64,000 nt of DNA from Fictibacillus marinisediminis (GTDB taxonomy: Bacteria; Bacillota; Bacilli; Bacillales; Fictibacillaceae), in contig NZ_JAIWJX010000004.1 in assembly GCF_023149135.1 (NCBI RefSeq), positions 62,001 through 126,000 of the forward strand. Reading direction: 5' to 3'. The notes under the pieces are model-generated. The model saw only the letters and a list, made by a program, of their open reading frames with translations. It made no database searches and was not told where the DNA came from. This document shows positions 24,796 to 33,084 of the stretch, in pieces (positions within the stretch are counted from its first letter, which is position 1; every line of letters starts with the position of its first letter). Made by a program: the position numbers and the translations under genes.

Positions 24796-26430
24796 ATGAA
24801 AATTTTAGGCCTTGGCGGTTCTGGACATAATTTTTCAGCCTGTATCGTCGAAGATGGAAATGTTGTCTATGCGGTAGAAGAAGAGCGATTGAATCGAGTT
24901 AAATATTCCTTGTTTACCCCTGATGATTCCAAAGTAAAACTCGCGAGGAATTATGCGGCAAAGTACTGTTTGGAAAACGCAGGGTATACCATTTCTGATA
25001 TCGATTATGTTGCCACCAACGACCTCATTGACCCTCGTTATGTCACTAAATATCAATATAATCTTCAAACATACAATCATCACCTCACCCATGCCTCAAG
25101 TGTTTTCTTTACCTCTCCATTTTCTGAAGCAGCAATTATGGTTATAGATGGAAGCGGAAGTGAATTTGGTATTTCCCAGTACGAGACCATCAGTTTCTTT
25201 TATGCAGATGGAAATAAGCTAAACAAATTTTTCATTCATAAAGGAAACAAAAGCAAAAAGTACCTCAATGAATTTTTACCGAATAATTCCCTTGGTGGAT
25301 TTTATCGCGCAGTAACAGAAGCAATTGGGTTCCATTTTTTGGAGGATGGGAAGACGATGGGTCTTTCTTCATACGGTTCCGATCGGTATATTGAAGATTT
25401 TCATAAGTTTTATACCTATAGTAAACATAAGGGTTTTTTACAATCAGATCAGGATATTCAGAATTTAAAAATGTTTATTCAAGATGAAATATCTCTTTCA
25501 AAGGATTCATTTAAAACGAAAGCAGACTTTGCCCGAGCGGTGCAGTATCATACTGAAGAACTCCTTATTCAATTAGCTTTCAGCATTTATGAAAAGACAA
25601 AAAGTAAACATTTATGTATTTCAGGAGGAGTTGCTTTAAACAGCGTTGCCAACTCTCGGATACTGAAAGAGACCCCGTTCGAGAAGGTTTATGTTTTTCC
25701 AGCATCGTCCGATGCAGGATGCGCAATAGGAAGCGCCTTATATTTGTATTATGTCCAGCTCCAAAATCCATGGAGTCCCAAAGAAGAGCCATTCTCCCCT
25801 TATCTAGGAGCGGAGTATGATCCGGCATCTATTGAAAAAACGTTAGAAGAATATAAGGAACAACTTTGTTACCGTATTTCCGAAAACATTTTTGAAGATA
25901 CGGCAGCACTTCTAGAAGAAGGAAATATCATTGGATGGTATCAAGGAAGGTCTGAAATTGGTCCAAGGGCCCTTGGAAACAGAAGTGTCATTGCTGATCC
26001 TAGAAAAGTAGAGACCAGACAGCGCATCAATCAGTCGATCAAACGAAGAGAATTTTTTAGGCCACTTGCGCCGGCAATCATGGAAGAATACCAAAAAGAT
26101 TATTTTGTGAACCCTGTTTCATCCCACCATATGTTATATGTAAATGAAATACAACCAGACAAAGCTTGTGAAATGGGAGCAGTTAGTCATATAGATGGTA
26201 CAGCAAGAGTTCAAACTGTAACCCGAACAAGTAATCCAACTTTTTATACATTGCTCGAGCATTTTAAAAGCCTTACTGATGTTCCCCTTCTTTTAAATAC
26301 TTCTTTTAATGGAAGTGGAGAGCCAATCGTAGAAACTCCGAAGGATGCGATAAAGAGTTTTATCCATTTAGGTTTAGATGTCCTAGTCATGGATAACTTC
26401 ATTATAGAAAGAAGGAGATTTAGTGTTTAA
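24796..26430 (+). CDS. NodU/TobZ-family O-carbamoyltransferase 4
   Basis: A 544-residue carbamoyltransferase, closest in layout to carbamoyltransferase 1. MKILGLGGSGHNFSAC opens the Kae1-like domain; NHHLTHASS holds the metal HxxxH; GKTMGLSSYG follows; GRSEIGPRALGNRS and FFRPLAPAIM show an intact YrdC-like domain. I chose the ATG at 24796, with GGTAGGTG upstream, over the ATG at 24781, because the family begins with this glycine-rich strand. It follows the dehydrogenase with overlap and precedes a VOC gene. It is likely a functional enzyme for a separate hydroxyl. Confidence 0.92.
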   Translation: MKILGLGGSGHNFSACIVEDGNVVYAVEEERLNRVKYSLFTPDDSKVKLARNYAAKYCLENAGYTISDIDYVATNDLIDPRYVTKYQYNLQTYNHHLTHASSVFFTSPFSEAAIMVIDGSGSEFGISQYETISFFYADGNKLNKFFIHKGNKSKKYLNEFLPNNSLGGFYRAVTEAIGFHFLEDGKTMGLSSYGSDRYIEDFHKFYTYSKHKGFLQSDQDIQNLKMFIQDEISLSKDSFKTKADFARAVQYHTEELLIQLAFSIYEKTKSKHLCISGGVALNSVANSRILKETPFEKVYVFPASSDAGCAIGSALYLYYVQLQNPWSPKEEPFSPYLGAEYDPASIEKTLEEYKEQLCYRISENIFEDTAALLEEGNIIGWYQGRSEIGPRALGNRSVIADPRKVETRQRINQSIKRREFFRPLAPAIMEEYQKDYFVNPVSSHHMLYVNEIQPDKACEMGAVSHIDGTARVQTVTRTSNPTFYTLLEHFKSLTDVPLLLNTSFNGSGEPIVETPKDAIKSFIHLGLDVLVMDNFIIERRRFSV

Positions 26431-26782
26431 CCAACCGTTTGATAATCATGTTTGTTGCTTATTTCTACATTTTGATGATTTGTCTAGAGCCAGTGATTGG
26501 TATGAGGAAATGCTCGGTTTCTCCATACGAAAAAAAGATTTATCTAAAGGATTTGTCGAATTACAAATGCATGGAGTCAACCTAACTTTGCTTACTTGGA
26601 GATCTAAAGAACGGATAAAACCCAAGCATCCCGTTTTCACTTTTTATAGTTTAGATATAGAAGAGTCTTTTAGAAAACTAAAGGAGAAAGGAATCAAGGT
26701 ATACGATTTCAGCAATGCCGGTTCCGTGTCGGGCTTTTTATTTGAAGATGTAGAACAAAATATACTTATGGTTTGCAGTTAA
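26423..26782 (+). CDS. VOC-superfamily (glyoxalase/bleomycin-resistance fold) protein 2
   Basis: A 119-residue VOC-fold protein starting at GTG (AAGGAG upstream) and overlapping the carbamoyltransferase stop by 8 bases. LFLHFDDLSRASDWYEEMLGFSI is the characteristic first beta-alpha unit, with a matching second half ending GFLFEDVEQNILMV. It may be a self-resistance binding protein or a lyase/isomerase. It differs from the VOC protein at 16339, so duplication within the cluster is not obvious. Last gene of the long rightward operon. Confidence 0.78.
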   Translation: MFNQPFDNHVCCLFLHFDDLSRASDWYEEMLGFSIRKKDLSKGFVELQMHGVNLTLLTWRSKERIKPKHPVFTFYSLDIEESFRKLKEKGIKVYDFSNAGSVSGFLFEDVEQNILMVCS

Positions 26783-27103
26783 CGTAGCAACAAAACCCTA
26801 TCAAAAAATCACGAATTTTTTTACGATATACGTATGGAACGTGTTGGTACTAGAAAGGGGGGATATTATGCCAGTGAAAACGACTGCCTAATAAACTCTA
26901 ATGCTTGGATTTCTTCAAAATCCCCGGTCATGAGTAGTTCTTACTTGTGTTATTTCCCCTCTCTTCCTCTCTTTGATTTGACTATCGCCTATACAAACTT
27001 ACAGCACTTCCATAATCTTTATCTCAACCTCTTTTCAAGAGGTTGAGAATCTTTTTTCTTCATACTCTACTTTTATTTGAACTGAAAGCTGGGTGACCTT
27101 GGT
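26783..27103 (+). other. Intergenic region with a terminator; no convincing gene
   Basis: The 321-base gap between the VOC gene and the next gene set holds an open frame at 26834-27046 without family resemblance, which I consider spurious, and the hairpin terminator at 27023-27057. No clear promoter for the following genes was found. The downstream TTG at 27104 has GGGTGACC nearby as a ribosome site. Confidence 0.6.
27023..27057 (+). terminator. Strong intrinsic terminator
   Basis: An 11-bp perfect stem CTCAACCTCTT/AAGAGGTTGAG with a 3-base loop is followed by AATCTTTTTT. It ends the long rightward operon that started at 16852 and separates it from the last four cluster genes. Confidence 0.85.
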
Positions 27104-27646
27104 TTGTATAAACCATTAAATATTACAACATATCTAAATAATCTAGGCTCTACGTATAAAGAGGAATATATAAACGGGAAGTTAACGGTATCTGGATCCT
27201 CCTTCCCAGCGGAATATATTCCATATGATAAAGAATTTTTTTATAATAATGTGCCTTTTCAGTTTTTTCTTACACCGAATGGAGACAACATCGAACTTGA
27301 AGGACAAGCTTTGCAATTTCCAGCGATAGAGGTGAAAACCATTCACTTTATCGGAGTTTCGAACAACGGTGACTTCAGTGAGAAAATCAGCTTTATGGAT
27401 AAAGATCAACTAAAATTCACAAGCACGCTTTCTTTCACAGATTGGATTGAACCCCTTCCACGATTTAAAGAAAACGAACCTGTCATCCATTTCCCGTGGA
27501 TCCATACGGAAGTGGGGGTTAACAAAAATATTGCTTCTAGTTTATGGTATCAGAGAATCGATTTAAATAAAAAAACGAAAGTAAACAAGATTGTATTGGA
27601 AGACAACCCTTCCATGCATATTTTTAGTATTACTTTTGAGTATTGA
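27104..27646 (+). CDS. Unrecognised beta-rich protein, possibly carbohydrate-binding-like
   Basis: A 180-residue protein with a TTG start. No enzyme motif is visible. The second half has the rhythm of a jelly-roll domain found at the ends of some glycoside hydrolases: repeated short strands (AIEVKTIHFIGVSNNGDF, FPWIHTEVGVN), then WYQRIDLNKKTKVNKIVLED and a final SMHIFSITFEY. This resemblance is from memory and weak. It starts a second small rightward set ending in GalU and is followed by a split BtrH-like acyltransferase, so it may be a substrate-binding or scaffold protein of the cluster. Confidence 0.6.
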   Translation: MYKPLNITTYLNNLGSTYKEEYINGKLTVSGSSFPAEYIPYDKEFFYNNVPFQFFLTPNGDNIELEGQALQFPAIEVKTIHFIGVSNNGDFSEKISFMDKDQLKFTSTLSFTDWIEPLPRFKENEPVIHFPWIHTEVGVNKNIASSLWYQRIDLNKKTKVNKIVLEDNPSMHIFSITFEY

Positions 27647-27659
27647 AGAGGTGTAGAAG

Positions 27660-28079
27660 TTGATAAATCCACCTAGGATAATTAAAGACAATTCTTTGTC
27701 ATGTTTCCAATTAGCCATTACCTCCCTTGCTGAACAACAAGGCGTTCATATGGATGATATGTGGTATCAAGCAGGTTTTTACTTTGAGGATCATGGCGAC
27801 AAAGGTTTTTTCATGGATTCCAGGTACAAACCAATAGAAGATCAAATATTAAATTGTTACTTTGTTGAGTATGAATTTCAAAATGTAGAAGAATGTATGA
27901 ACCAAGTCAATGATTATTTAGAACAAGGGAGATCTCTTGCAGTAACCGTCGATAATTATGAGTTGAAGCATTCCAATGGCTTTCATATTTACCATCATGA
28001 ACATCTTCTTGAAATCAATAAGCGCAATGGCGACACCTATTTTGTAACAGACCATTTTTTCATTATCAAGGTGAAATGA
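27660..28079 (+). CDS. BtrH-like acyltransferase 4, N-terminal (BtrH_N-like) half
   Basis: A 139-residue protein starting at TTG after GAGGTGTAG. It shows the clearest BtrH_N pattern of the four homologues: SLSCFQLAITSLAEQQG with the putative cysteine, then SLAVTVDNYELKHSNGFHIY and HHEHLLEINKRNGDTYFVTDHFF, i.e. histidine, strand, turn and aspartate in order. It ends where the helical domain of the other homologues would start. That domain is encoded by the next ORF, overlapping by four bases. A two-subunit acyltransferase is more likely than decay, as both ORFs are clean. Confidence 0.68.
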   Translation: MINPPRIIKDNSLSCFQLAITSLAEQQGVHMDDMWYQAGFYFEDHGDKGFFMDSRYKPIEDQILNCYFVEYEFQNVEECMNQVNDYLEQGRSLAVTVDNYELKHSNGFHIYHHEHLLEINKRNGDTYFVTDHFFIIKVK

Positions 28080-28627
28080 CAAAAGAAGAGATTGTGTCCG
28101 GTATAAGCTCGTATTTAGAACAGTTTAATACCTTGAAAATTAATTTATGTTTCCTTAAAAAAAACACAGTAGACTATTCTACACATGATTTGATTCAAAT
28201 TATACAGGAAACTTGTAAAATAATGAGTGGTGAAAAACTATTTAACGCATCATTACGTGGAAAACTAGGTGTTAATGCGTTTCCATCACTGACAAACAAA
28301 TTTTTAAAATTTGTCAATGGAGATGGACAAGATAACGAGGAGATAGATGCATGGTACAACGCTTTTAGAGAGGTTGGAAATTCACGATACAATTTTTTTC
28401 GATTGCTGCAACGTTATTACCCAACACTTGACTTTTCTTATATTACTAGTGCTTCTCAAAACTGGATTTCCTTAGGTAATATTATACTTAAAGCTAAACA
28501 TCTTAACTCGTGGAAAGAGATGAATGAACGAATAATTAAAAGATTTAGAAGAACTCTTTCTCAAGAAGAGGAAAATATAAATCACTTGCGTAACTTGTTA
28601 GATTCTCTAAGTAGCTATAAAGAGTAG
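28076..28627 (+). CDS. BtrH-like acyltransferase 4, helical C-terminal half
   Basis: A 183-residue, mainly helical protein whose ATG overlaps the stop of the N-terminal half (ATGA). By itself it has no recognisable motif, but its length and composition match the C-terminal region of the three full-length BtrH-like proteins here; FREVGNSRYNFFRLLQRYY parallels DLRWSRYFLRDLLQELHH in homologue 1. I infer that it pairs with the upstream 139-residue protein. Last gene before GalU. Confidence 0.6.
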   Translation: MTKEEIVSGISSYLEQFNTLKINLCFLKKNTVDYSTHDLIQIIQETCKIMSGEKLFNASLRGKLGVNAFPSLTNKFLKFVNGDGQDNEEIDAWYNAFREVGNSRYNFFRLLQRYYPTLDFSYITSASQNWISLGNIILKAKHLNSWKEMNERIIKRFRRTLSQEEENINHLRNLLDSLSSYKE

Positions 28628-28641
28628 AGGGGGATATCTCC

Positions 28642-29514
28642 TTGAAGGTACGTAAAGCCATCATCCCAATAGCTGGACTAGGAACCCGGTTTTTGCCTGC
28701 TACCAAGGCCCAACCTAAAGCGATGTTTCCAATTGTTGATAAACCTGCAATACAGTATGTAGTAGAAGAGGCTGTTGCATCTGGAATAGAAGAAATTTTT
28801 ATTATTATTAACCCGTCTGACAGAGCAATTCAAAACCACTTTAATAGATCGTATGAACTTGAAGAAATCCTTGAACTACGTAATAAAATTGAGTTAAGGA
28901 ATGCAGTTAAGAAATTGTCAAGCTTGGCAAAAATTAAATTCCTTATACAAAAACACCCAAAAGGTTTAGGTGATGCGATTAGCTGCGCTAGGCCTTTTAT
29001 TAAAGAAGACGAACCCTTTGCAGTCTTGCTAGGGGATGATATTGTTAGGTCACAAATTCCTTGCTTAACACAATTAATCCAAGTATACGAATCTCATCGA
29101 TCTCCTGTTATTGGGGTGTTACCCGTAAAGGATAAAGATATCTCAAAATACGGGATTATACATCCTAAAAATGATAATAAAGGTAGAATCATCCCCATTA
29201 AAACCCTTGTTGAGAAACCCGCACTTCATCATGCTCCCTCTCGATATGCCATAATAGGAAGATACATTTTATTACCTCAGATCTTTGCTCTCATTGAAAA
29301 AACCCCCCCAGATAAAAAAAACCAAGAAATTCAACTTACAGATGCATTAATCCAGTTAAATAAAGTTCAAAGTATACTCGCATATAAATTCCAAGGAAAA
29401 AGATATGATGTAGGGGATAGGATAGGGTTCCTTGAAGCAAATATTGATTTTGCGCTTCAAAGAGAAGACCTCAATGAAAGACTAACTGCATTATTAAGGA
29501 ATAAAAGCCTATAA
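28642..29514 (+). CDS. galU: UTP-glucose-1-phosphate uridylyltransferase (GalU/GtaB type)
   Basis: A 290-residue nucleotidyltransferase. The signature KAIIPIAGLGTRFLPATKAQPKAMFPI is at the N-terminus, followed by QYVVEEAVASGIEEI, LGDAISCARPF and AVLLGDDIV, typical of GalU/GtaB. It makes UDP-glucose from glucose 1-phosphate and UTP. The start is TTG after GAGGGGGATA. As the last gene of the cluster it probably supplies the donor for the GT1 glycosyltransferase; a housekeeping copy is expected elsewhere. Usual length for the family. Confidence 0.93.
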   Translation: MKVRKAIIPIAGLGTRFLPATKAQPKAMFPIVDKPAIQYVVEEAVASGIEEIFIIINPSDRAIQNHFNRSYELEEILELRNKIELRNAVKKLSSLAKIKFLIQKHPKGLGDAISCARPFIKEDEPFAVLLGDDIVRSQIPCLTQLIQVYESHRSPVIGVLPVKDKDISKYGIIHPKNDNKGRIIPIKTLVEKPALHHAPSRYAIIGRYILLPQIFALIEKTPPDKKNQEIQLTDALIQLNKVQSILAYKFQGKRYDVGDRIGFLEANIDFALQREDLNERLTALLRNKSL

Positions 29515-29712
29515 GTACTTACGAGTCTATTTATCTACTGTTATATTACACACTGTATGCCTAATCGATTATGATTGATTCCCTATTACAACGGAAAACA
29601 ATTAGGAGATTCGGTCAACATAAGGACCTATCTAACGATACTAAGGCACTCACTTTTTTTACAGGAGACATCTGATTCAGGGGGATAAATAAAAATAAAG
29701 AAGGGGAACGAA

Positions 29713-29916
29713 ATGTGCAAACAAAAATGCCAGTACCCGTGTAATAAGTGTAGTGGACTACAGACAAAAAACATAGATAAAGAAAAAGAATCTACCGTTC
29801 AATTGCTACTCCATCAATTTAGCTCCTATCCGCATCGATACCCTTTTACAGGCGTGCCCTGGTTATCCCCTCACTATTCAAATAGATGTAAATTATCCAA
29901 GTCCTCTCCTAAGTAG
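29713..29916 (+). CDS. Small cysteine-rich protein, paralogue A
   Basis: A 67-residue protein with AAGGGGAACG upstream of ATG. It begins MCKQKCQYPCNKCSG and contains HRYPFTGVPWLSPHY. A second ORF at 31043 shares MCKQxCQxxC and PFxxVPWxxPHY, which shows that both are real and related. I do not recognise the family. The cysteine cluster could bind a metal or form disulphides. There is no signal peptide. It lies just upstream of an RnfD/NqrB-like membrane protein. Confidence 0.6.
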   Translation: MCKQKCQYPCNKCSGLQTKNIDKEKESTVQLLLHQFSSYPHRYPFTGVPWLSPHYSNRCKLSKSSPK

Positions 29917-30043
29917 GGATGTTGATTAAGTACATCGAGATTTGTCAGAACCCTTAAAATTCTATCCTCACTTTTCAGTCTTCAAAGGTCAAGCCCTTAC
30001 TTACAAGGTATGGTAAATATGGTTGTGTAGAATTTTTTGTTCC

Positions 30044-30078
30044 TGTTTTGCTTTCTTGTTTAAGTAAACAACAAAACA
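30044..30078. repeat. Inverted repeat upstream of the RnfD-like gene
   Basis: TTGTTTA (30056-30062) pairs with TAAACAA (30065-30071), and outer TGTTTTG (30044-30050) pairs with CAAAACA (30072-30078). No T run follows. It lies about 60 bases before the RnfD-like gene and could be an operator or an mRNA leader structure. Confidence 0.45.
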
Positions 30079-30140
30079 CGAGAATGGATATTTGATTTAC
30101 TATAAATTCACAATATAGCATACGTAAAGGACCGTGAAGA

Positions 30141-30995
30141 ATGGATAAAGATACTATAAAAACAAACAGTCACACACCTCAAAAATTAATTACTTCTTGG
30201 AACGATTATAAAGTTGATCCAAGATATTTTTTATTATTATTTCTAGCATCGTTTGTTACAGCTGGGCAGATTTATTTAGGTTTTTTCCAAACGTTGGACG
30301 CCATGATTGTTTCAGTTGCCTGTACTACAATTACCGAATTATTATTGGTCAAATTCCTATATAAAAAATGGAAGTTCCCCTTAAGTGCCATAATTTCAGG
30401 CCTAGGAATAAGTTTATTACTAAGCTCATATGCCCTTTGGCCATATGCACTTGCTTCATTTCTTGCCATGTTCTTTAAATTTTTTATCCGTTTTCAAGGT
30501 GGACATGTATTTAATCCTAACAATCTAGCATTAGTCATTATATTGTTTTTTTTACCAGAGTTCGCGGTTAGCACACCAAAGCAATGGACAAACGGATTAG
30601 GTGTCATGATAACTATCTTAATCTTGGGTCTATTCGTAACCTATTTAGCAAATCGACTTGATACCGTACTTTCTTTCTTATTTGGTTTTTTTATATTTGG
30701 ACTAATAAGACATTTCTTTTTCGAAGAACCCCTCTGGTCTGCAATTGGACCTATTATGGGTGCCTCTCTACAGCTATTTAGTTTCTATATGATTACTGAT
30801 CCGAAAACCACACCAAAATCTAGGAAAGCGAGAATTATCTTTGCTATATTGGTCGCTTTTGTTGACGCAATTTTTAGAAACTCCAGTATACCTAATTCAC
30901 AATTCTACGCGAGTTTTATAATCAGTTTGCTGTTCACTGTTCCATATCGATATTACACCAAACAAAACACGTCTTTATTGAAATCACATAACTAA
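30141..30995 (+). CDS. RnfD/NqrB-like integral membrane protein
   Basis: A 284-residue protein with about eight to ten hydrophobic segments. FIRFQGGHVFNPNNLALVIILFF and GASLQLFSFYMITDPKTTPKSRKAR resemble the RnfD/NqrB family of electron-transport membrane subunits, which carry a covalent flavin. The typical flavin-attachment S-G-A-T motif is not evident. No other rnf or nqr gene is nearby, so it is a stand-alone homologue of unknown function. The neighbours are two small cysteine-rich proteins and a CcdA/DsbD-like protein, which hints at a redox function. Confidence 0.7.
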   Translation: MDKDTIKTNSHTPQKLITSWNDYKVDPRYFLLLFLASFVTAGQIYLGFFQTLDAMIVSVACTTITELLLVKFLYKKWKFPLSAIISGLGISLLLSSYALWPYALASFLAMFFKFFIRFQGGHVFNPNNLALVIILFFLPEFAVSTPKQWTNGLGVMITILILGLFVTYLANRLDTVLSFLFGFFIFGLIRHFFFEEPLWSAIGPIMGASLQLFSFYMITDPKTTPKSRKARIIFAILVAFVDAIFRNSSIPNSQFYASFIISLLFTVPYRYYTKQNTSLLKSHN

Positions 30996-31042
30996 GCGTA
31001 AGAGTGAAGGAATAGCTATGGAAATAGAAGGGGGGTGAGAAA

Positions 31043-31222
31043 ATGTGCAAACAGGAGTGCCAGTGTAAATGTAGCCGGAGCTGTGGCAAGCTGAGAGAAG
31101 AGAACGACAAGCACAAGCAAAAGAAAGAAGAAGTTCAAGATCTAGCTTGCCAATTTACCCATCATTCCAATCCACTTCCGTTTTCTAGAGTGCCATGGAA
31201 CCTTCCTCACTATTTTAAGTAA
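31043..31222 (+). CDS. Small cysteine-rich protein, paralogue B
   Basis: A 59-residue protein with a GGGGGTGAG site upstream of ATG. It begins MCKQECQCKCSRSCGK, has a lysine/glutamate-rich middle that looks helical, and ends PFSRVPWNLPHYFK. It is a clear paralogue of the protein at 29713. Six cysteines lie in 59 residues, five of them in the first 14. It lies between the RnfD-like and CcdA-like genes. Function unknown; metal binding or redox partnering is a guess. Confidence 0.65.
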   Translation: MCKQECQCKCSRSCGKLREENDKHKQKKEEVQDLACQFTHHSNPLPFSRVPWNLPHYFK

Positions 31223-31485
31223 ATATTGAAATTTTTGACTTTTTAGGACGAAGATTAAAGCATTCACCTATATGTTTAGTCAAGTTTCAAGTTTCTATTG
31301 TTAATAGATTTATTGATATTCACATTGATTACTTCGGATATGTCCCCGCATTAAAGATCTCTCTTTTAATTAAATTCAAATAACCTAACAAAAACCTATA
31401 TTTAATTTCTACATTTCTTTAACCAAAATGTTTATTAGAAAAAGTAATTCGTGGATTATAGATACCAAGAAGGGAGTGTTTTTTT

Positions 31486-31530
31486 GTGCATATTAAAAAA
31501 CCTTGCCCTACTGGATTTAATATCATTTAG
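31486..31530 (+). CDS. Possible 14-residue leader peptide
   Basis: GTG at 31486 opens a 14-codon frame (MHIKKPCPTGFNII) after AAGGGAG about nine bases upstream, 44 bases before the CcdA-like start. It may be a leader peptide or a fortuitous frame. No attenuator hairpin was found between it and the next gene. Confidence 0.25.
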   Translation: MHIKKPCPTGFNII

Positions 31531-31574
31531 CAAGAATTTATTGTTGTAATTATTATTGAGTGGAGGAAAAAGAA

Positions 31575-32534
31575 TTGAGTTTTAAAACTGAAAAAGTTTC
31601 AAATCACATATATTTAACAATTCAGTCACTGTACACTTTACGTCGCCGAATTATTTGGACCATACTTGCAATGGCAGTGGGTATATTAATAGCTGGGTTC
31701 TGGAATTACAACTTTGTTGACGGTTTTGGACGTGATATTGTAGCCAAAAACATGGTAGGTGATACAAATCAAGTGGCTGGATCTTTTAGGGAAAGAGGGT
31801 TTGGATTTGGTGTGTTGTTTGCCTTTGCAGCGGGACTTGCTGCAACGTTTACTGCTTGTAACTGTGTAACGTTCTCCATGCTTCCTTCCCTCGCTTGCTC
31901 CACAGATCGTACCTCTACTCGAAAAACAGCACTCAAAGCACTGGGTATTTTTAGTTTAGGTGTGCTAGTGGTTACCGCAGCTTATGGTTTTTACACGGGA
32001 TCCATGGGATCTGATACAGTTCAAGCTTACAATGGACGAGAAACCCGTCTTTCTCAGGCAACCGTAACCTTTACTCTTCTCGGTCTTTTTATGGTCGTGT
32101 GGGGTGCCATTTCTTTTGGATTCTTAAATCGGCTGATCTTGAGAATCCCTTTACATGTCAGGGGCTTATTCGGTAATCCATTAACCAAAGCTGGCCTAAT
32201 GGGTATACAAGTAGGGTTATTTACCGTTGGTCGCCCATTTGGTGTATTTCGTGATTTCTTGGCCTATGCTGCATCAACACGTAATCCACTATATGGAGCC
32301 TTTGTCATGAGTATTCAGGGCATTGGGCAAATAACGATTATGGTGATTTTATTCCTAATTATCTTATCGTTGTTTGGAAAGCGTTTAGCTCGATGGTCAA
32401 ACGATAAACCTCATCATGCGGAGTTAATTAGTACAACCGCTCTTTTTTTAGGAGGGGCCTACTTTATTTTTTATTGGGGCTTTGCTGTTCCTTTTGGGGT
32501 AGGTCGCTGGGGTGAATGGTTCGGGTGGTACTGA
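31575..32534 (+). CDS. CcdA/DsbD-like polytopic membrane protein
   Basis: A 319-residue protein with about eight hydrophobic segments. I chose the TTG at 31575 because GGAGG lies eight bases upstream; the in-frame GTG at 31560 has no site. FGFGVLFAFAAGLAATFTACNCVTFSMLPSLAC carries a cysteine pair in a membrane segment, in the style of the CcdA/DsbD electron-carrying domain. A second block, GLFTVGRPFGVFRDFL, is distinctive. A role in moving reducing equivalents across the membrane is the inference. The resemblance is partial, so other polytopic families are possible. Confidence 0.65.
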   Translation: MSFKTEKVSNHIYLTIQSLYTLRRRIIWTILAMAVGILIAGFWNYNFVDGFGRDIVAKNMVGDTNQVAGSFRERGFGFGVLFAFAAGLAATFTACNCVTFSMLPSLACSTDRTSTRKTALKALGIFSLGVLVVTAAYGFYTGSMGSDTVQAYNGRETRLSQATVTFTLLGLFMVVWGAISFGFLNRLILRIPLHVRGLFGNPLTKAGLMGIQVGLFTVGRPFGVFRDFLAYAASTRNPLYGAFVMSIQGIGQITIMVILFLIILSLFGKRLARWSNDKPHHAELISTTALFLGGAYFIFYWGFAVPFGVGRWGEWFGWY

Positions 32535-32566
32535 TTCATTAATAGTGAAAAAAATGATTTTAAAAG

Positions 32567-32606
32567 CAAACACACACATTTGTAAACAAGTGTGTGTTTG
32601 TTTTTT
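32567..32606 (+). terminator. Intrinsic terminator after the CcdA-like gene
   Basis: An 11-bp stem CAAACACACAC/GTGTGTGTTTG with a T run directly after, 32 bases past the stop codon. Confidence 0.85.
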
Positions 32607-32913
32607 GTTTATATTTTTATTTTAATACCTTCTGTATTCGATAAAGTGGGGTGACTCGACCTTTTCCATCAGTTGTTTCAATGTGGTTATCAATAACTAT
32701 TTCATTAACTACTCACCATCTATAGTCTTTAAAACATCATTATTTTGGTTGTTATACCCGACAGTAGCTACTCATTTTTTCATATAATTTCACGTACCGT
32801 AATTGCAAAGAGGTTTAGAAAATATGGAAAAACTTTTTAGACCACCAGGATAAGTTTTTGCTATCTTTGTTGTGGGTAAATATTATTTAAACTACATTAA
32901 AGGAGAATACATC
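32607..32913 (+). other. Intergenic region, no gene recognised
   Basis: About 300 AT-rich bases between the terminator and the DUF2187 gene. I see no open frame with a ribosome site other than the downstream gene's GGAG. A promoter for the DUF2187 gene is expected here but not defined. Confidence 0.5.
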
Positions 32914-33084
32914 ATGGTAGTAGCAAATCAAGGTGATCTGGTAGAATACAATGGGTTAACAGGCAGAGTAGTAGCTACCTATACTAACACAGCGGTAATT
33001 GACTTTAAGGAATTCAATGAAATTGATCCAGAGAAGGAAAAACAAGTTATTCGTCACACCGATTACAAAATACATAAGAAGTAA
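32914..33084 (+). CDS. DUF2187 (YkvS-like) small protein
   Basis: A 56-residue protein starting at the ATG at 32914 with GGAG upstream; the frame extends 14 codons further but without a ribosome site. MVVANQGDLVEYNGLTGRVV, TYTNTAVIDF and VRHTDYKI-like elements are the pattern of DUF2187, an uncharacterised Bacillus family that forms a small beta barrel. A truncated second copy lies at 53355. Monocistronic with a weak terminator after it. Confidence 0.8.
   Translation: MVVANQGDLVEYNGLTGRVVATYTNTAVIDFKEFNEIDPEKEKQVIRHTDYKIHKK

Noticed and set aside
26834..27046. 70-residue plus-strand ORF between the VOC gene and the next operon
   Set aside because: No family resemblance, composition unlike its neighbours, and its last codons run through the terminator hairpin.
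30141..30995. Calling the membrane protein a subunit of a complete Rnf or Nqr complex
   Set aside because: No other rnf/nqr gene is in the window and the flavin-attachment motif is not evident.
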